A stretch of 64,000 bases of DNA from Piscinibacter defluvii (GCF_004011805.1 NZ_RCHJ01000003.1:558001-622000), one strand, 5' to 3'. Positions 51,406 through 60,593 are shown, counted from the stretch's first letter. Notes: a model not told the origin generated them from the letters alone. Translations and numbers: made by a program.

Positions 51406-53903
51406 TGATCTGGACGCTGGCGGTGCGCAACGTGATGCGCAACCGCCGCCGCTCCGTCATCACGGTGCTGTCGATCGCGGTCGGCCTGGCGGCGCTGACC
51501 TTCCTGTGGGGCTTCATCGACGGCATGAACCGGCAGATGATCAACAACACCACGCGCTACTTCGCCGCCGACGCGCAGGTGCACCTGAAGGGCTACCACG
51601 ACGACCCAAGTCTGGACCGCGCGATCGAGGCCGGCGCGCGCGTGCTCGAGACGGTGCGTGCCGAACCGTCGGTGGCCGCAGCGACGGTCCGCCTCGAGAC
51701 CACCGTGCTCGCGAGTCGCGCCGATCGCTCGCGCGGCATCCTGGCTTTTGGTGTCGACCCGGCGCAGGAGGCGCGCGTCACGGATCTGTTCAAGGCGGTG
51801 GTCGATGGCCGCGGTTTCAGCGGCGCCGACGACACCGGGGTGTTGATCGGCGAGGGCATGGCCGAGGCGCTTGCGCTGCGGGCCGGCGACGATCTGGTGT
51901 TGGTGGGCCAGGCCTACGATGGCTCGGTCGCCAGCGCGCGTGTGCCGGTGCGTGGCGTGTTCCGCACCAAGATCGACGACCTGGACGGTTATGTCGCAGT
52001 GATGCCGATGGCGGCGATGCGCGACTTCCTCGCCGCGCCCGAGGCTGTCACCGCAGTGGCGCTGCGGCTGCGCGACCGCGGCGCGCTGGGCGACGCAGTC
52101 CAGACCCTGTCCGCGCGCGTGGGCGCCGACCACGAAGTGTTGGGCTGGCCGGTGCTGCTGCCGATGGTGGCGATCAGTATCCGCTTCCACGAGGTGATGG
52201 GCTTCGTGGTGCTGACGATCTTCTTCGTGATGGTCGCCGCCGGCGTGGCCAATCCGGTGCTGATGGCGGTGCTCGAGCGCACCCGCGAATTCGGCATCAT
52301 GCTGGCGCTGGGCACCGGCCAATCGATGCTGTTCCGGCTCGTTGTCGCCGAGGCTGCGTTGCTCGGCGCGGTCGGGCTGCTGCTGGGCAACGCGGTCGGG
52401 CTCGGCGCGACGGCGTCGTTCGGCCGCACGGGCATCGACCTCGGCGCCTTCGAAGCCGGGCTGCGGGCGATGCCGGGCCTGGCCGACATGATCTACCCGG
52501 TCGTGCGCGCCGAGCGCAGCCTGGCCATCTCGGTGCTGGTGTTCCTGATCGCGCTGGCGATGGCGTTGTACCCCGCGTTCCGCACGGCAACCCTCGAACC
52601 GGTCGCGGCGATCCGCGGCATCGGCGAGAAGTCCTCTGGCGGCCGGCGCGGTTCGCGTGGCGCGACGCGCACGCCGTTGCCGGTCTTCGCCATCATCGCG
52701 ACGCGCAACCTGCTGCGCAACCGCAAGCGCAGCGCGATCACGGTGTTCGGCGCCGCCTTCGCGATCGTCGCCTACGTGTTCCTCTACGGCTTCTTCGACG
52801 GCTTCGGCGAGCAGCTCGTCGACAACTCGACGCGCTACGTCACCGGGCACCTGCAGATCGAACGCGAGGGGCTGCGGCGCGACCTCGCGCCGGAACTGGC
52901 CTTCGATGCCAGCGCCGCACTCGCCGCGGTGCGCAGCCAGCCCCGCATCGCGGCTGCCGCGCCGCGCGTGCAGGCGCAGGCACTGGTGAGCAGCGCCACG
53001 AAGTCGGTGGGCGTCGTGCTGTACGGCGTCGACCCCGCACTCGAACGCGGACTCACGATCCTGCACCGGACCCTCGTCGAGGGATCGGCGCTGGAGGCCG
53101 GTGCGGACCGCGACGTCGTGATCGGGCGGCGGCTGGCCGAGAAGCTCGGCATCCGCCTGGGCGAGAAGCTGGTGGTGATGGCCCCCGGCGTGGCCGGCGA
53201 ACTCGGCACCGCGGCGTTTCGGGTCCGGGGCATCTTCGCGACCGAGAGCAGTTCGTTCGACGGTGCGATGGTCTTCGTCACGCTGCCGGCGTCGCAGCGC
53301 ATGCTGGGCCTCGGCCAGCGTGTCTCGTCGATCAACCTGCGCCTGGCGGACCGCGCCGAGGTCGACAGGGCCGCCGCGCAACTGACGCCCCTGCTGGGGA
53401 AGGACGGTCTGGTCGCGTCGCCCTGGCCGCGCCTGCTTCCGCGGGTGGCGGACATGCTGGGCCTGGTGCGCGCCATCCGCACGGTCATCGTCGCGGTCTT
53501 CTTTCTCGTCGTTGCCCTGGCGGTGATGAACACCGTGTTCATGGCGGTGGCCGAGCGCACGCGCGAGTTCGGCGTGATGATGGCGCTGGGCACGCCGCCC
53601 GACGCGGTCGTGCGCATGGTGGTCTACGAAACCATCGCGCTGATGCTCGTCGCGTCTGTCGTCGGCTATGCGGTCGGTGCCGCGGTCGTCTCGCTCTTCG
53701 GCAACGTCGGACTGGACCTGTCGGGTTTCTACCGCGACTACAGCGCGATCCCCGGGTTGACCGGCATCGTCTACCCGAAGCTGGTTGCCGGCAATCTCGT
53801 TGGCCCAGGCATTGGCTTGTTCCTCGCCAGCGTGGTCGTGTCGTTGTACCCGGCAGCGCGCGCTGCAAGGCTGGAGCCGACCGCGGCAATTCGGCACACA
53901 TGA
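51405..53903 (+). CDS. ABC transporter permease, duplicated FtsX/LolC-E-like halves
   Basis: This 832-aa protein is two homologous permease halves in one chain. Half 1 begins LAVRNVMRNRRRSVITVLSI (about residue 5); half 2 begins IATRNLLRNRKRSAITVFGA (about 430). Each has one N-terminal helix, a large periplasmic MacB-like domain (VHLKGYHDD; LQIEREGL) and three C-terminal helices with TREFGIMLALGTG or TREFGVMMALGTP. The fusion replaces a LolC/LolE heterodimer. ATG at 51405 has GGAGG upstream. Confidence 0.9.
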   Translation: MIWTLAVRNVMRNRRRSVITVLSIAVGLAALTFLWGFIDGMNRQMINNTTRYFAADAQVHLKGYHDDPSLDRAIEAGARVLETVRAEPSVAAATVRLETTVLASRADRSRGILAFGVDPAQEARVTDLFKAVVDGRGFSGADDTGVLIGEGMAEALALRAGDDLVLVGQAYDGSVASARVPVRGVFRTKIDDLDGYVAVMPMAAMRDFLAAPEAVTAVALRLRDRGALGDAVQTLSARVGADHEVLGWPVLLPMVAISIRFHEVMGFVVLTIFFVMVAAGVANPVLMAVLERTREFGIMLALGTGQSMLFRLVVAEAALLGAVGLLLGNAVGLGATASFGRTGIDLGAFEAGLRAMPGLADMIYPVVRAERSLAISVLVFLIALAMALYPAFRTATLEPVAAIRGIGEKSSGGRRGSRGATRTPLPVFAIIATRNLLRNRKRSAITVFGAAFAIVAYVFLYGFFDGFGEQLVDNSTRYVTGHLQIEREGLRRDLAPELAFDASAALAAVRSQPRIAAAAPRVQAQALVSSATKSVGVVLYGVDPALERGLTILHRTLVEGSALEAGADRDVVIGRRLAEKLGIRLGEKLVVMAPGVAGELGTAAFRVRGIFATESSSFDGAMVFVTLPASQRMLGLGQRVSSINLRLADRAEVDRAAAQLTPLLGKDGLVASPWPRLLPRVADMLGLVRAIRTVIVAVFFLVVALAVMNTVFMAVAERTREFGVMMALGTPPDAVVRMVVYETIALMLVASVVGYAVGAAVVSLFGNVGLDLSGFYRDYSAIPGLTGIVYPKLVAGNLVGPGIGLFLASVVVSLYPAARAARLEPTAAIRHT

Positions 53904-55063
53904 CGATGCGTCGACATCGTGGCGTTGGCTGGGGCGCGGCCGTGATGGCGGCGGGCCATGTGTTCGCTGCCGCGCCGTCGGTGGCGCAGACGCGGCCGCT
54001 GGAACTGTCCGGGAGCCTGAAGAGCGTGTTCCTGCGTTCGCAGGCCTCGTCCGGCGAGGACTACGTGCTCAGCCTGAACCGGCTGCGCGTCGAGGCGAAG
54101 GGCGACCTGGCGTCGGGGCTCGCCCTCGACCTGCAGTACGACAACGAACTGCTGCTGGGCAGCTACCTGGACACCGAGGAGTTTCGTGCGCTCAAGGACC
54201 GCGTGCCGCCGCAGTACTGGCGGGCCGATGCGAACTACTTCGAGCGTGGCGCTGTGTACGGGCGCCATCGTCTGTATCGGGCGGCGGTGACGCTGACCCG
54301 CGGCAACGTCGATCTGAAGCTCGGCCGCCAGCGCATCGCCTGGGGGACTGGCCGCTTCTGGAGCCCGTTGGACATTCTGAACCCCGTGAACCCGCTGGCG
54401 CTGGAGCGCGAGGAGCGTGTCGGGGTCGATGCCGCACTGCTCGAGGCCAAGCTCGGACCGCTGTCGCGCGCGTCGCTCGTGTATGCCCCAGCGCCGGACC
54501 GCGGCTCGCCCAGCCGCGCAGTGCAGTGGCACGGCAATGCGGCGGGCGTGGACACGTCGCTGGTCGTCGGCCGGCTGCTGGGTCTGGACATCGTCGGCAT
54601 GGACGTGGCCAGTCAGATCGGCGACGCCGGCATCCGCGGCGAAGCGGCCCGCTTTCGCCCCAGCGCCGGCCCCGCCTTCAACCGGCTTATGGTCGGTGCG
54701 GACTATGCCTTCGCGAACGGGCTCACGATGAGCGCGGAGCTGTACTACAACGGGGCCGGCTCACCGGCCCCAGCCGGCTGCTACGACATCGCAGGTCTGC
54801 GTACGGGACGTGCGGCAAGCCTCGCGACGCGCTGCGCGGGGCTGTACGCGTCGTACGAGATCACGCCGCTGCTGAAATGGGTGAGCTATGCGGTGCGCAA
54901 TAGCGACGACCGAAGTCACGCCATCGACAGCCGCCTCGTGTGGTCGATCGCACCTGCGGCGGATCTGACCGTCGGCTTGCAGCACTTCAACGGGACGGGA
55001 GGCAGCGAGTTCGCGAGTTTGCCTACCGCGTTTCAGCTGCAACTGCAATGGTTCTTCATGTGA
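53900..55063 (+). CDS. Outer-membrane beta-barrel protein
   Basis: This 387-aa protein has a signal peptide (AAPSVAQTR cleavage zone) and alternating beta strands (VDLKLGRQRIAWGTGRFWSP; LMVGADYAFANGLTMSAELY), ending in an aromatic C-terminus (LQWFFM). It overlaps the permease stop by 4 nt, so ABC permease, ATPase, LolA-like carrier and barrel likely form one envelope transport route. The cargo is unknown. Confidence 0.82.
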   Translation: MTMRRHRGVGWGAAVMAAGHVFAAAPSVAQTRPLELSGSLKSVFLRSQASSGEDYVLSLNRLRVEAKGDLASGLALDLQYDNELLLGSYLDTEEFRALKDRVPPQYWRADANYFERGAVYGRHRLYRAAVTLTRGNVDLKLGRQRIAWGTGRFWSPLDILNPVNPLALEREERVGVDAALLEAKLGPLSRASLVYAPAPDRGSPSRAVQWHGNAAGVDTSLVVGRLLGLDIVGMDVASQIGDAGIRGEAARFRPSAGPAFNRLMVGADYAFANGLTMSAELYYNGAGSPAPAGCYDIAGLRTGRAASLATRCAGLYASYEITPLLKWVSYAVRNSDDRSHAIDSRLVWSIAPAADLTVGLQHFNGTGGSEFASLPTAFQLQLQWFFM

Positions 55064-55164
55064 TCCTTCGGCTGTCGGAGCGCACGTGAACACCTGATGT
55101 TCGACCGCGAGCCGCGCCATCAGGGCCGCGGACGGCGAGGTCGGACACTTGAGCGCGGGTCAGC

Positions 55165-55566
55165 TCACTTGTGCTTGGCCAGCCACTGATCGAACTGCGC
55201 AATCTCCTTTTTCTGCGCAGCGAGGATCCTCTTGGCCATCGCCTTCATCTCCGCAGACTTGCCGTGCGCAATCTCCATCTCCGCCATGTTCAAGGCCTGC
55301 TGGTGATGCATCTTCATCATCATCGCGAAGTCCTTGTCGATGTCGCCGGACGCCTGCATCTTCTGCATGTCGCCCATACCCATCATCATGGACGCCTTCA
55401 TGTCCTGCGGACCGGTTGCACCCTTGTGCATTTGCCCCATGGGCATGCTCGCGGACGGGGCCATGGCGGGAGCGGTCTGCGCCTGCGCCGGTGCAGATGC
55501 AAGCCACAGTGCCGTCAGCGGCACTAGGTAGATGGCCTTGAAGCAGTCGAGCGTCTTGAAGTTCAT
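55165..55566 (-). CDS. DUF305 periplasmic protein
   Basis: This 133-aa protein has a signal peptide ending PAQAQT, a Met-rich segment (MPMGQMHKG; SMMMGMGDMQKM) and the DUF305 four-helix core with KMHHQQALNMAEMEIAHG. DUF305 proteins bind copper or silver through His and Met. AGGAG precedes the ATG. It follows the Cys-rich storage-protein gene with a 28-nt gap on the same strand. Confidence 0.88.
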   Translation of the reverse strand: MNFKTLDCFKAIYLVPLTALWLASAPAQAQTAPAMAPSASMPMGQMHKGATGPQDMKASMMMGMGDMQKMQASGDIDKDFAMMMKMHHQQALNMAEMEIAHGKSAEMKAMAKRILAAQKKEIAQFDQWLAKHK

Positions 55567-55594
55567 CGATGTCTCCTGGGGTGAATGTCCGAGA

Positions 55595-55924
55595 TCAGTG
55601 CGCCATGGCGATGCAGGTTTCGGCACAGCGCTTGCAGGCCTCGGCGCAACGCTTGCAGTGATCCATGTCGTGTATGCCGCACTCTGCGGCGCAGCGGCTG
55701 CATACCCGCGCGCAGAGCGCGCAGATGCCTTGCATATGCTCATCGCCTCTCGCAATCGACGCGACCGCATGCTGGCAGATGTCGGCACATTCCGTATCCA
55801 ACGCGATGCAACGCGCCATCGGTTTGGGATCCGCCTCCTGCAGGCAGGCGGTGGCGCACTGCAGGCATGCCACGGCGCATTCGTGGCACGCTCGCAGGCA
55901 GGCTTCCTCGTTTGGGTTGGGCAT
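55595..55924 (-). CDS. Four-helix-bundle copper-storage protein (Csp3-like)
   Basis: This 109-aa protein has 19 Cys residues, arranged mostly as C-x3-C and C-x2-C steps along helices (ACHECAVACLQCATACL; CKRCAEACKRCAETC). This matches Csp proteins, whose Cys-lined bundle core stores many Cu(I) ions. It has no signal peptide, which points to cytosolic Csp3 rather than exported Csp1. It could buffer copper during changes in oxygen supply. Confidence 0.9.
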   Translation of the reverse strand: MPNPNEEACLRACHECAVACLQCATACLQEADPKPMARCIALDTECADICQHAVASIARGDEHMQGICALCARVCSRCAAECGIHDMDHCKRCAEACKRCAETCIAMAH

Positions 55925-56068
55925 AGTGGTTCTCCAAGTGTGTGTGACGGAACCAAACGATCGTCCTCCCTGTGCCGCCCAGCAGTCGTAGGACGGCGGC
56001 GGCGACGGGCGTAGAAGAGATTCGTGGCTGGTTGAGGGGCAAGGGGCGTTCCAGGCCTCGCCAGCCTC

Positions 56069-56440
56069 AGCGCAGGAAATCGCGCATCAGGCCCCCAGCG
56101 ACGCGTCGGTCTTCTCGATGGATCTCGCCGAATCCGACTTTATGCCGGGGAGAGCCCGGATCACGATCGCCTGGTTGAAGACCTGCTGGAGCCACCTCCC
56201 ACATGTCACCACGTGGGCGGCCAAGATCGGCCATCAAATCGACCGTGCCTGTTCATCGCCACGATTCCGTCCAACGAGAGCACGAACGCGATTCGCGGTG
56301 CCGCCCGGAGCGCGGCGAGCACCTCGTCGCGCGTCGCCGGCCGGGTGAGTTTGGCCCAGAGTTGTGCGCCGCATTCACCCGCGATCGTCACCACGTCGAG
56401 GCGGCAACGACGGTGCGGGCGTCCGAACTCCGACCCTTGG
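56069..56440 (-). pseudogene. Decayed 3' part of a second type II GAPDH gene
   Basis: This stretch matches the 3' part of the gene at 60594-61628, starting at the stop-proximal CGCAGGAA. It keeps blocks for the C-terminal region but has lost internal segments (about 20 bp near 56158 and about 60 bp near 56185) and has frame shifts. Similarity fades near 56440. No open frame remains. Confidence 0.75.
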
Positions 56441-56456
56441 GGTAAGGCCTCTGTAC

Positions 56457-57806
56457 TCAGAACATGAACCACCCCATCAGGAACCAGTTGTTGTTGTCGG
56501 CGGCGTTGCGGCCGAAGCCGTCGTAATCCGTGCTGCCGCCGTTGAACTTGCGATAGGCAGTGCGTCGCAGGGCCAGCTTGACGTTCTCGACGGGAAGGTA
56601 GTCCAACTCGGTAACCCAACCGGCGGTGTCCGGCCTGCCGTTGGCGCTGCCCATGACCGGACCCATACCGTAGCGCCTCGAGTCGGCGCTGCCGCGCGTC
56701 GAGAACACCTGAACCCCGCCACCAAGCGTGCGGCGGTAGGCGTAGTGGGCTCCGATGCGGGCAGTCTTGAGGGAGTTGCTCTCGTTGGATGCCATCCCTT
56801 GCGCGAAGCCGGCCGTCAGACGCTGCCGTTCACGCATGTACAGCGCCTGGTTCGAGAAGGCATGCGCACCGTCGATGTACTGGTACTGGGCATCGAACGC
56901 GATGTCACGAAACCGATCGCTGGACATCGAGGGGTCATTCCGATCGAGCCAGACCTTGGTGTTCAGACCGAGCAGGCCGGCGGCGACGCTGTGCGATCCG
57001 AACTCGCGCTGGAGCGCGAGGCGCCAGTAGGGAGCGTATCCATCGACGACGCGTGCTTTCTCGACGCCCCAGCCCAGCGGCCTCATCACGCCGGTCTTCG
57101 CGGACCGATAGAAGCCGGCCTCGGCGTACACGAGGTTGTCGAAGAGGGCATAGGCCGTAACCCCGCCGACCTGAGAGTTCAACTGCATGTCGAGCATCGT
57201 GCTCGCGGCCGGCATCACGCCGGCGGAGTCGACGTGCGGAAACATCGGCATGCTGTTCCACACATTCGTGAGCGTCGGCGCGTTGTTCAGGGTGACGCCG
57301 AACAGCAGGTCGCGCCCCCCGGCGATCGTCGTGGAGTCGGCAAACCGCATGTCGGCCATCTCCACGCCCCACCGGCGCTCGATGCCGTCATGGCTGTACT
57401 GGACCATCGCACCCGTGCGCTCGGTGATTCGTCCTGCGTAGTAGACGCCCGCCGTCTGCGCGATGGTCTGCCGATCGCGCGGCAGCACCTCCGCGTCGAC
57501 GCCGGACGCGCTCGCGGTCGAGGTGCGCGTGATCTGAAGAATGGCGGACACCGGGAGGTTCGCAGGGAACGCGGCATCGGCGTTCGCATTGCCAAGCGTG
57601 TAGGCCTGCAGCTTGAACCGACGCCCGAAGCTGTTCAGCTACGGGAACACGGTGTGGCAGCCGGAGCACTGCGTGCCGGTCCGGCGCGCGAAGCTCGGCA
57701 CGGCATGAGCGGTCCGCGGCATGAGGGTGAACAGGAACAGCGAGAACAAGAACCAGAGATGCAGCGCGTGCCGAGACGGGCTCGGCTGTAAACGTGACGA
57801 GGCCAT
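56457..57806 (-). pseudogene. Haem-motif outer-membrane protein gene interrupted by an amber codon
   Basis: The N-terminal piece has a signal peptide (LWFLFSLFLFTLMPRTAHA) and a cytochrome-type CSGCH, then TVFP and a TAG at 57639-57641. The same frame continues LNSFGRRFKLQAYTLG and on through a beta-rich 364-aa segment to a terminal Phe (GWFMF). Related proteins usually read VFPxLxxFGR at this point, so one base change in a sense codon would restore it. Without it, a 55-aa peptide and a barrel lacking export signal result. Start ATG at 57806 has GGAG. Confidence 0.8.
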
Positions 57807-57935
57807 GGGAGTCTCCGTGGGCATGAAGTGAAGGCGTGCGTGCGCCCGTGGCGAGCACGTTGCACGAGCCGATGCAATGGGCGCCTCAGAGCGAGGCTGA
57901 AGCGCGCGTGGGGGCGCGAGCGACCCGTCCCGGGT

Positions 57936-58406
57936 CTAAATGGTCAAGCGCATGAATCGCATGGTGAGCGGCGCCTCCGGAGGAGGCGCAGCGCCCAGGC
58001 GGGCTTGCAGGACCAAGGCCGCAGAGGGCGGCGAGCTCCAGATCACTGCCGTGGTCGAGCTTGCCATGGGCGCGACCTCGAGGGCCTTGTCGTGCTTGAC
58101 TACCGTCGTGGCTTCGTCGTCGCAGAACTTCTGGCACGCCGGCTTGAGCGTGCGTGACCCGTCGGCACCGCGGGCCTGTTCGGTGCCGGTCGACGCACCA
58201 GCGCCGTGATCATGCCCGGCCATGGTCGCCTGGTGCTCGCCGCTGGCATGCGACGAGTCAGGCCTACCGGACGCGCACGCGTTGGCAATGCCGACCAGCA
58301 ACGCCAACACCCACACGCCGAGCATCACGATGGCGGTGCGTCGGCGGGTGCGGGTGTACGCGAAGAGGGGCATGGGCTGCACGAACATCGATCCGCTCAA
58401 TGTCAT
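57936..58406 (-). CDS. Small secreted Cys/His protein
   Basis: This 156-aa protein has an export helix (AIVMLGVWVLALLVGIANA), a His-rich part (SSHASGEHQATMAGHDHG), C-x3-C (ACQKFCDDE) and a Pro/Arg tail (PPPEAPLTMRFMRL). It resembles the protein at 30838. An internal Met (MPLFAYTRTRRR) could be the start. It overlaps the next upstream gene by 4 nt. Metal binding is inferred only. Confidence 0.65.
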   Translation of the reverse strand: MTLSGSMFVQPMPLFAYTRTRRRTAIVMLGVWVLALLVGIANACASGRPDSSHASGEHQATMAGHDHGAGASTGTEQARGADGSRTLKPACQKFCDDEATTVVKHDKALEVAPMASSTTAVIWSSPPSAALVLQARLGAAPPPEAPLTMRFMRLTI

Positions 58407-58999
58407 TGCTTCGGCGTGGCCGGTCCTTGAACTGGATCAACGTTCTCAGAGGCGAGACCCGACGCCTCACGCGCGCGCGAGGAACGCCACAGCCACAGGC
58501 CCGCAACGCCGAGCACCGCGTAGTTCAGCGCCATGAACCAGGGCGTGGGCCAGGCGATGCCGTCGAATCCTCGATCGGTGATCGGATAGAGCACCGGCGA
58601 AGGGTAGTACTCGCTCGAATGCGTGAAGACGTCGATCACGATGTGCGACCACCAGCCGGCCAGCGGAACCAGCAGCCATCGCCACCGAAACCAGGCGAGC
58701 ATCGTGACGACGGAGGCGACGACGGCGCTGTGCATCACACAGTGCAAGGTGTGCGACCAGGCCTGCACTGCGGCCGGCAACCAGGGCTCGGCGCCCGGCG
58801 TCGCGAACGCATAGCCCTGGAGTGCCTGCCAGGAGCCGCCGCCCAGCAGTCCCCAGAGGGCGATGGGGATCAGGTGTCCGATGTCGGGCAGTGCCGCGAG
58901 CGCGACGGCTGTGCGCGCCTGGCTGGTGCTGACCGGCCAACGGCGCGCCACCGCCGCGACGCCCAAGCCGGCCCACAAGGAGTGTGCAACGATGTCCAT
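58403..58999 (-). CDS. Membrane-bound DUF457/YdjM-like protein
   Basis: This 198-aa protein has about four hydrophobic helices and His/Asp residues placed as in inner-membrane metal-dependent hydrolase-like proteins: MDIVAHSLW, LPDIGHL, HTLHCVMHS and HIVIDVFTHS. Enzymatic activity of this family is not well established. It is coupled to the 57936 gene by an ATGA overlap. Confidence 0.78.
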   Translation of the reverse strand: MDIVAHSLWAGLGVAAVARRWPVSTSQARTAVALAALPDIGHLIPIALWGLLGGGSWQALQGYAFATPGAEPWLPAAVQAWSHTLHCVMHSAVVASVVTMLAWFRWRWLLVPLAGWWSHIVIDVFTHSSEYYPSPVLYPITDRGFDGIAWPTPWFMALNYAVLGVAGLWLWRSSRAREASGLASENVDPVQGPATPKQ

Positions 59000-59029
59000 C
59001 GCGTGCGACAGCTCACATCATGGGGCGGC

Positions 59030-59269
59030 TCAGCCCGAACTGCCGGCGTCGCGGTCGAGCAAGGCCTTTCGCTGCTCGTACTCCTGCGCGTCGATCTCGC
59101 CGCTGGCAAGGCGTCGCCGCAGCACGTCGTGCGGTGTCTCTCTTGAACCGCGCCGGCGCCCAGACGGACGACCCCATGCCGCGTGGGCCAATGCGCCGAT
59201 CAGCACGATCCAGAAGAGCCACCACAGCCCGTGCATGCCGCCCATGTAGAAACCATTGCCGAAGTACAT
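59030..59269 (-). CDS. SHOCT-domain small membrane protein 1
   Basis: This 79-aa protein has one helix (GLWWLFWIVLIGALAHAAW) and a C-terminal SHOCT motif (LRRRLASGEIDAQEYEQRK). An N-terminal Gly/Met/His segment (GFYMGGMHG) may contact metal. SHOCT is a short oligomerisation domain. A second SHOCT protein is at 60335. Confidence 0.82.
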   Translation of the reverse strand: MYFGNGFYMGGMHGLWWLFWIVLIGALAHAAWGRPSGRRRGSRETPHDVLRRRLASGEIDAQEYEQRKALLDRDAGSSG

Positions 59270-59293
59270 CAGTGCTCCTCGGTCCGCGTTGCG

Positions 59294-59740
59294 TCAGTCG
59301 GTCGTTGTGCCGTCGAGCGCCGATCGCACGCGCTGCAACTTGCCTCTCACTTCCTGGGCCACTGCAGCGACCTCCGGATGCGCCGTCAACTGCAAGACGG
59401 CCTCGGGGTCCATGAAGCCGACCACCAGCCGACCGTCACTCTCCTGGCGAACAACGACATTGCAGGGCAGCAGCAAGCCGATGTCCGGCTCCGCTGTCAG
59501 CGCACGGTGTGCGAGGGGCGGGTTGCAGGCGCCCAGAATCCGGTAGGGCGGTACGTCGATCCCGAGTTTGGCCTTCATCGTGGCCTGAACGTCGATCTCG
59601 GTCAGGACACCGAAGCCCTCGGACTTGAGGGCGGCCGTGACCTGCTCGACAGCTCGGCCGAAGTCGCGCTCCCGCAGCACGCCATGGAAGCCGTAGGCCG
59701 ACGGCGCGGCGGCGCGGGTGGGGTTGTTGGAGTTCGTCAC
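59294..59740 (-). CDS. DUF302 protein
   Basis: This 148-aa cytosolic or periplasmic protein has the DUF302 fold signatures: [35 protein letters not shown] and [10 protein letters not shown]. Two conserved Cys (GACNP and PCNV) could bind metal or be redox active. DUF302 genes recur in copper and anaerobic clusters. Reaction unknown. Confidence 0.88.
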   Translation of the reverse strand: MTNSNNPTRAAAPSAYGFHGVLRERDFGRAVEQVTAALKSEGFGVLTEIDVQATMKAKLGIDVPPYRILGACNPPLAHRALTAEPDIGLLLPCNVVVRQESDGRLVVGFMDPEAVLQLTAHPEVAAVAQEVRGKLQRVRSALDGTTTD

Positions 59741-59753
59741 GATGCGGCTCCCG

Positions 59754-60161
59754 TCACTTGGCCGCCGGCGCAGGCGCCGTGCGGTCCATCATCATCTGCA
59801 TCATGGACTGCATCATCTCCATGCGCTTTTCCATCATCTGCTGGCGCGTGGTCATGTCCATCGGTGCACTCGCGGCCCCCATCGGTCCCACCCCTCGCAT
59901 GCCTCCCATGCCCATGCCGCCCATCATGTCCATGCCGCCTTGCATCAGCTTCATTTGCTCGGCCATGAGCTTGCTGCGCTCTTCTGGCGTGCGTGCCGCG
60001 AGCAGTTTGTTGCGCATCTCCTGCATGGACTGCATCTGCTTGTCCATGTTCTGGCCCCAGGCTGACGGCGTTGCCGGTGCCTGAGTCGCGGTTGATTGCG
60101 CCCATGCCGGCACAGCGGCTGCCAACATGGCGAGGACCGTGAACGTACGAATGGATTTCAT
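59754..60161 (-). CDS. Met-rich small periplasmic protein
   Basis: This 135-aa protein has a signal peptide ending VPAWAQ and a mature region very rich in Met and Gln ([36 protein letters not shown]). Such Met clusters bind Cu(I)/Ag(I) in copper proteins. The ORF extends upstream in frame, but the signal sequence fixes the ATG at 60161. It is one of a row of small metal-linked genes. Confidence 0.78.
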   Translation of the reverse strand: MKSIRTFTVLAMLAAAVPAWAQSTATQAPATPSAWGQNMDKQMQSMQEMRNKLLAARTPEERSKLMAEQMKLMQGGMDMMGGMGMGGMRGVGPMGAASAPMDMTTRQQMMEKRMEMMQSMMQMMMDRTAPAPAAK

Positions 60162-60334
60162 GAAGACTCCTGAGTGATGTGATGAGAAGCCCGCGCCCGA
60201 CGGGTGTCGGTGCGGGGATACATACCGGACACAAGCCGCCGGAAAAAAACCATGACCATGCTTACGTTGGTGCGAAAAAAGCTGCCCTGGTTTCAGCATC
60301 TTGAGCAGACGGCACCACGTCGTGTTGATGCAGC

Positions 60335-60568
60335 TCAGCGCGATTGGCTCGGGTCGTCGCCGAGCAAGCGAAGGCGCCGCTCGTAGTCCTCCCGCGAGAT
60401 CTCGCCATCCTCCAGGCGCCGCAAGAGCTCCTCCTGAGCCGTGCCGCGCCGACTGCCGGTCTTCCAGAACGAGCCTTGGCCCAGGAAGATGACCCAGCCG
60501 GCAACGGCAACCCAGAACAGCCACCAGGCACCGGCTGTGCTGCCGAGGAAATTCAGGTCAAGGGACAC
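60335..60568 (-). CDS. SHOCT-domain small membrane protein 2
   Basis: This 77-aa protein has one helix (WWLFWVAVAGWVIFLG) and a SHOCT motif (LRRLEDGEISREDYERRL), paralogous to the protein at 59030. It lies 25 nt downstream of the GAPDH gene and may be cotranscribed with it. The 173-bp gap between it and the 60161 gene holds A-rich sequence and no gene. Confidence 0.82.
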   Translation of the reverse strand: MSLDLNFLGSTAGAWWLFWVAVAGWVIFLGQGSFWKTGSRRGTAQEELLRRLEDGEISREDYERRLRLLGDDPSQSR

Positions 60569-60593
60569 TGGGAACCTTCCAGACCCTGCTGCG

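Noticed and set aside
50919-53897. 992-aa minus-strand open frame
   Set aside because: It lies opposite the well-supported ABC ATPase and permease genes; no domain is recognisable in it.
51506-55063. 1185-aa plus-strand open frame
   Set aside because: Its first 800 residues are an out-of-frame reading of the permease gene; only the last 387 residues, from ATG at 53900, form a signal-peptide-bearing barrel.
60325-60338. Possible second FNR box (TTGATGCAGCTCAG)
   Set aside because: One half-site is good but the other matches only three of five positions, and no -10 sits at the right distance.
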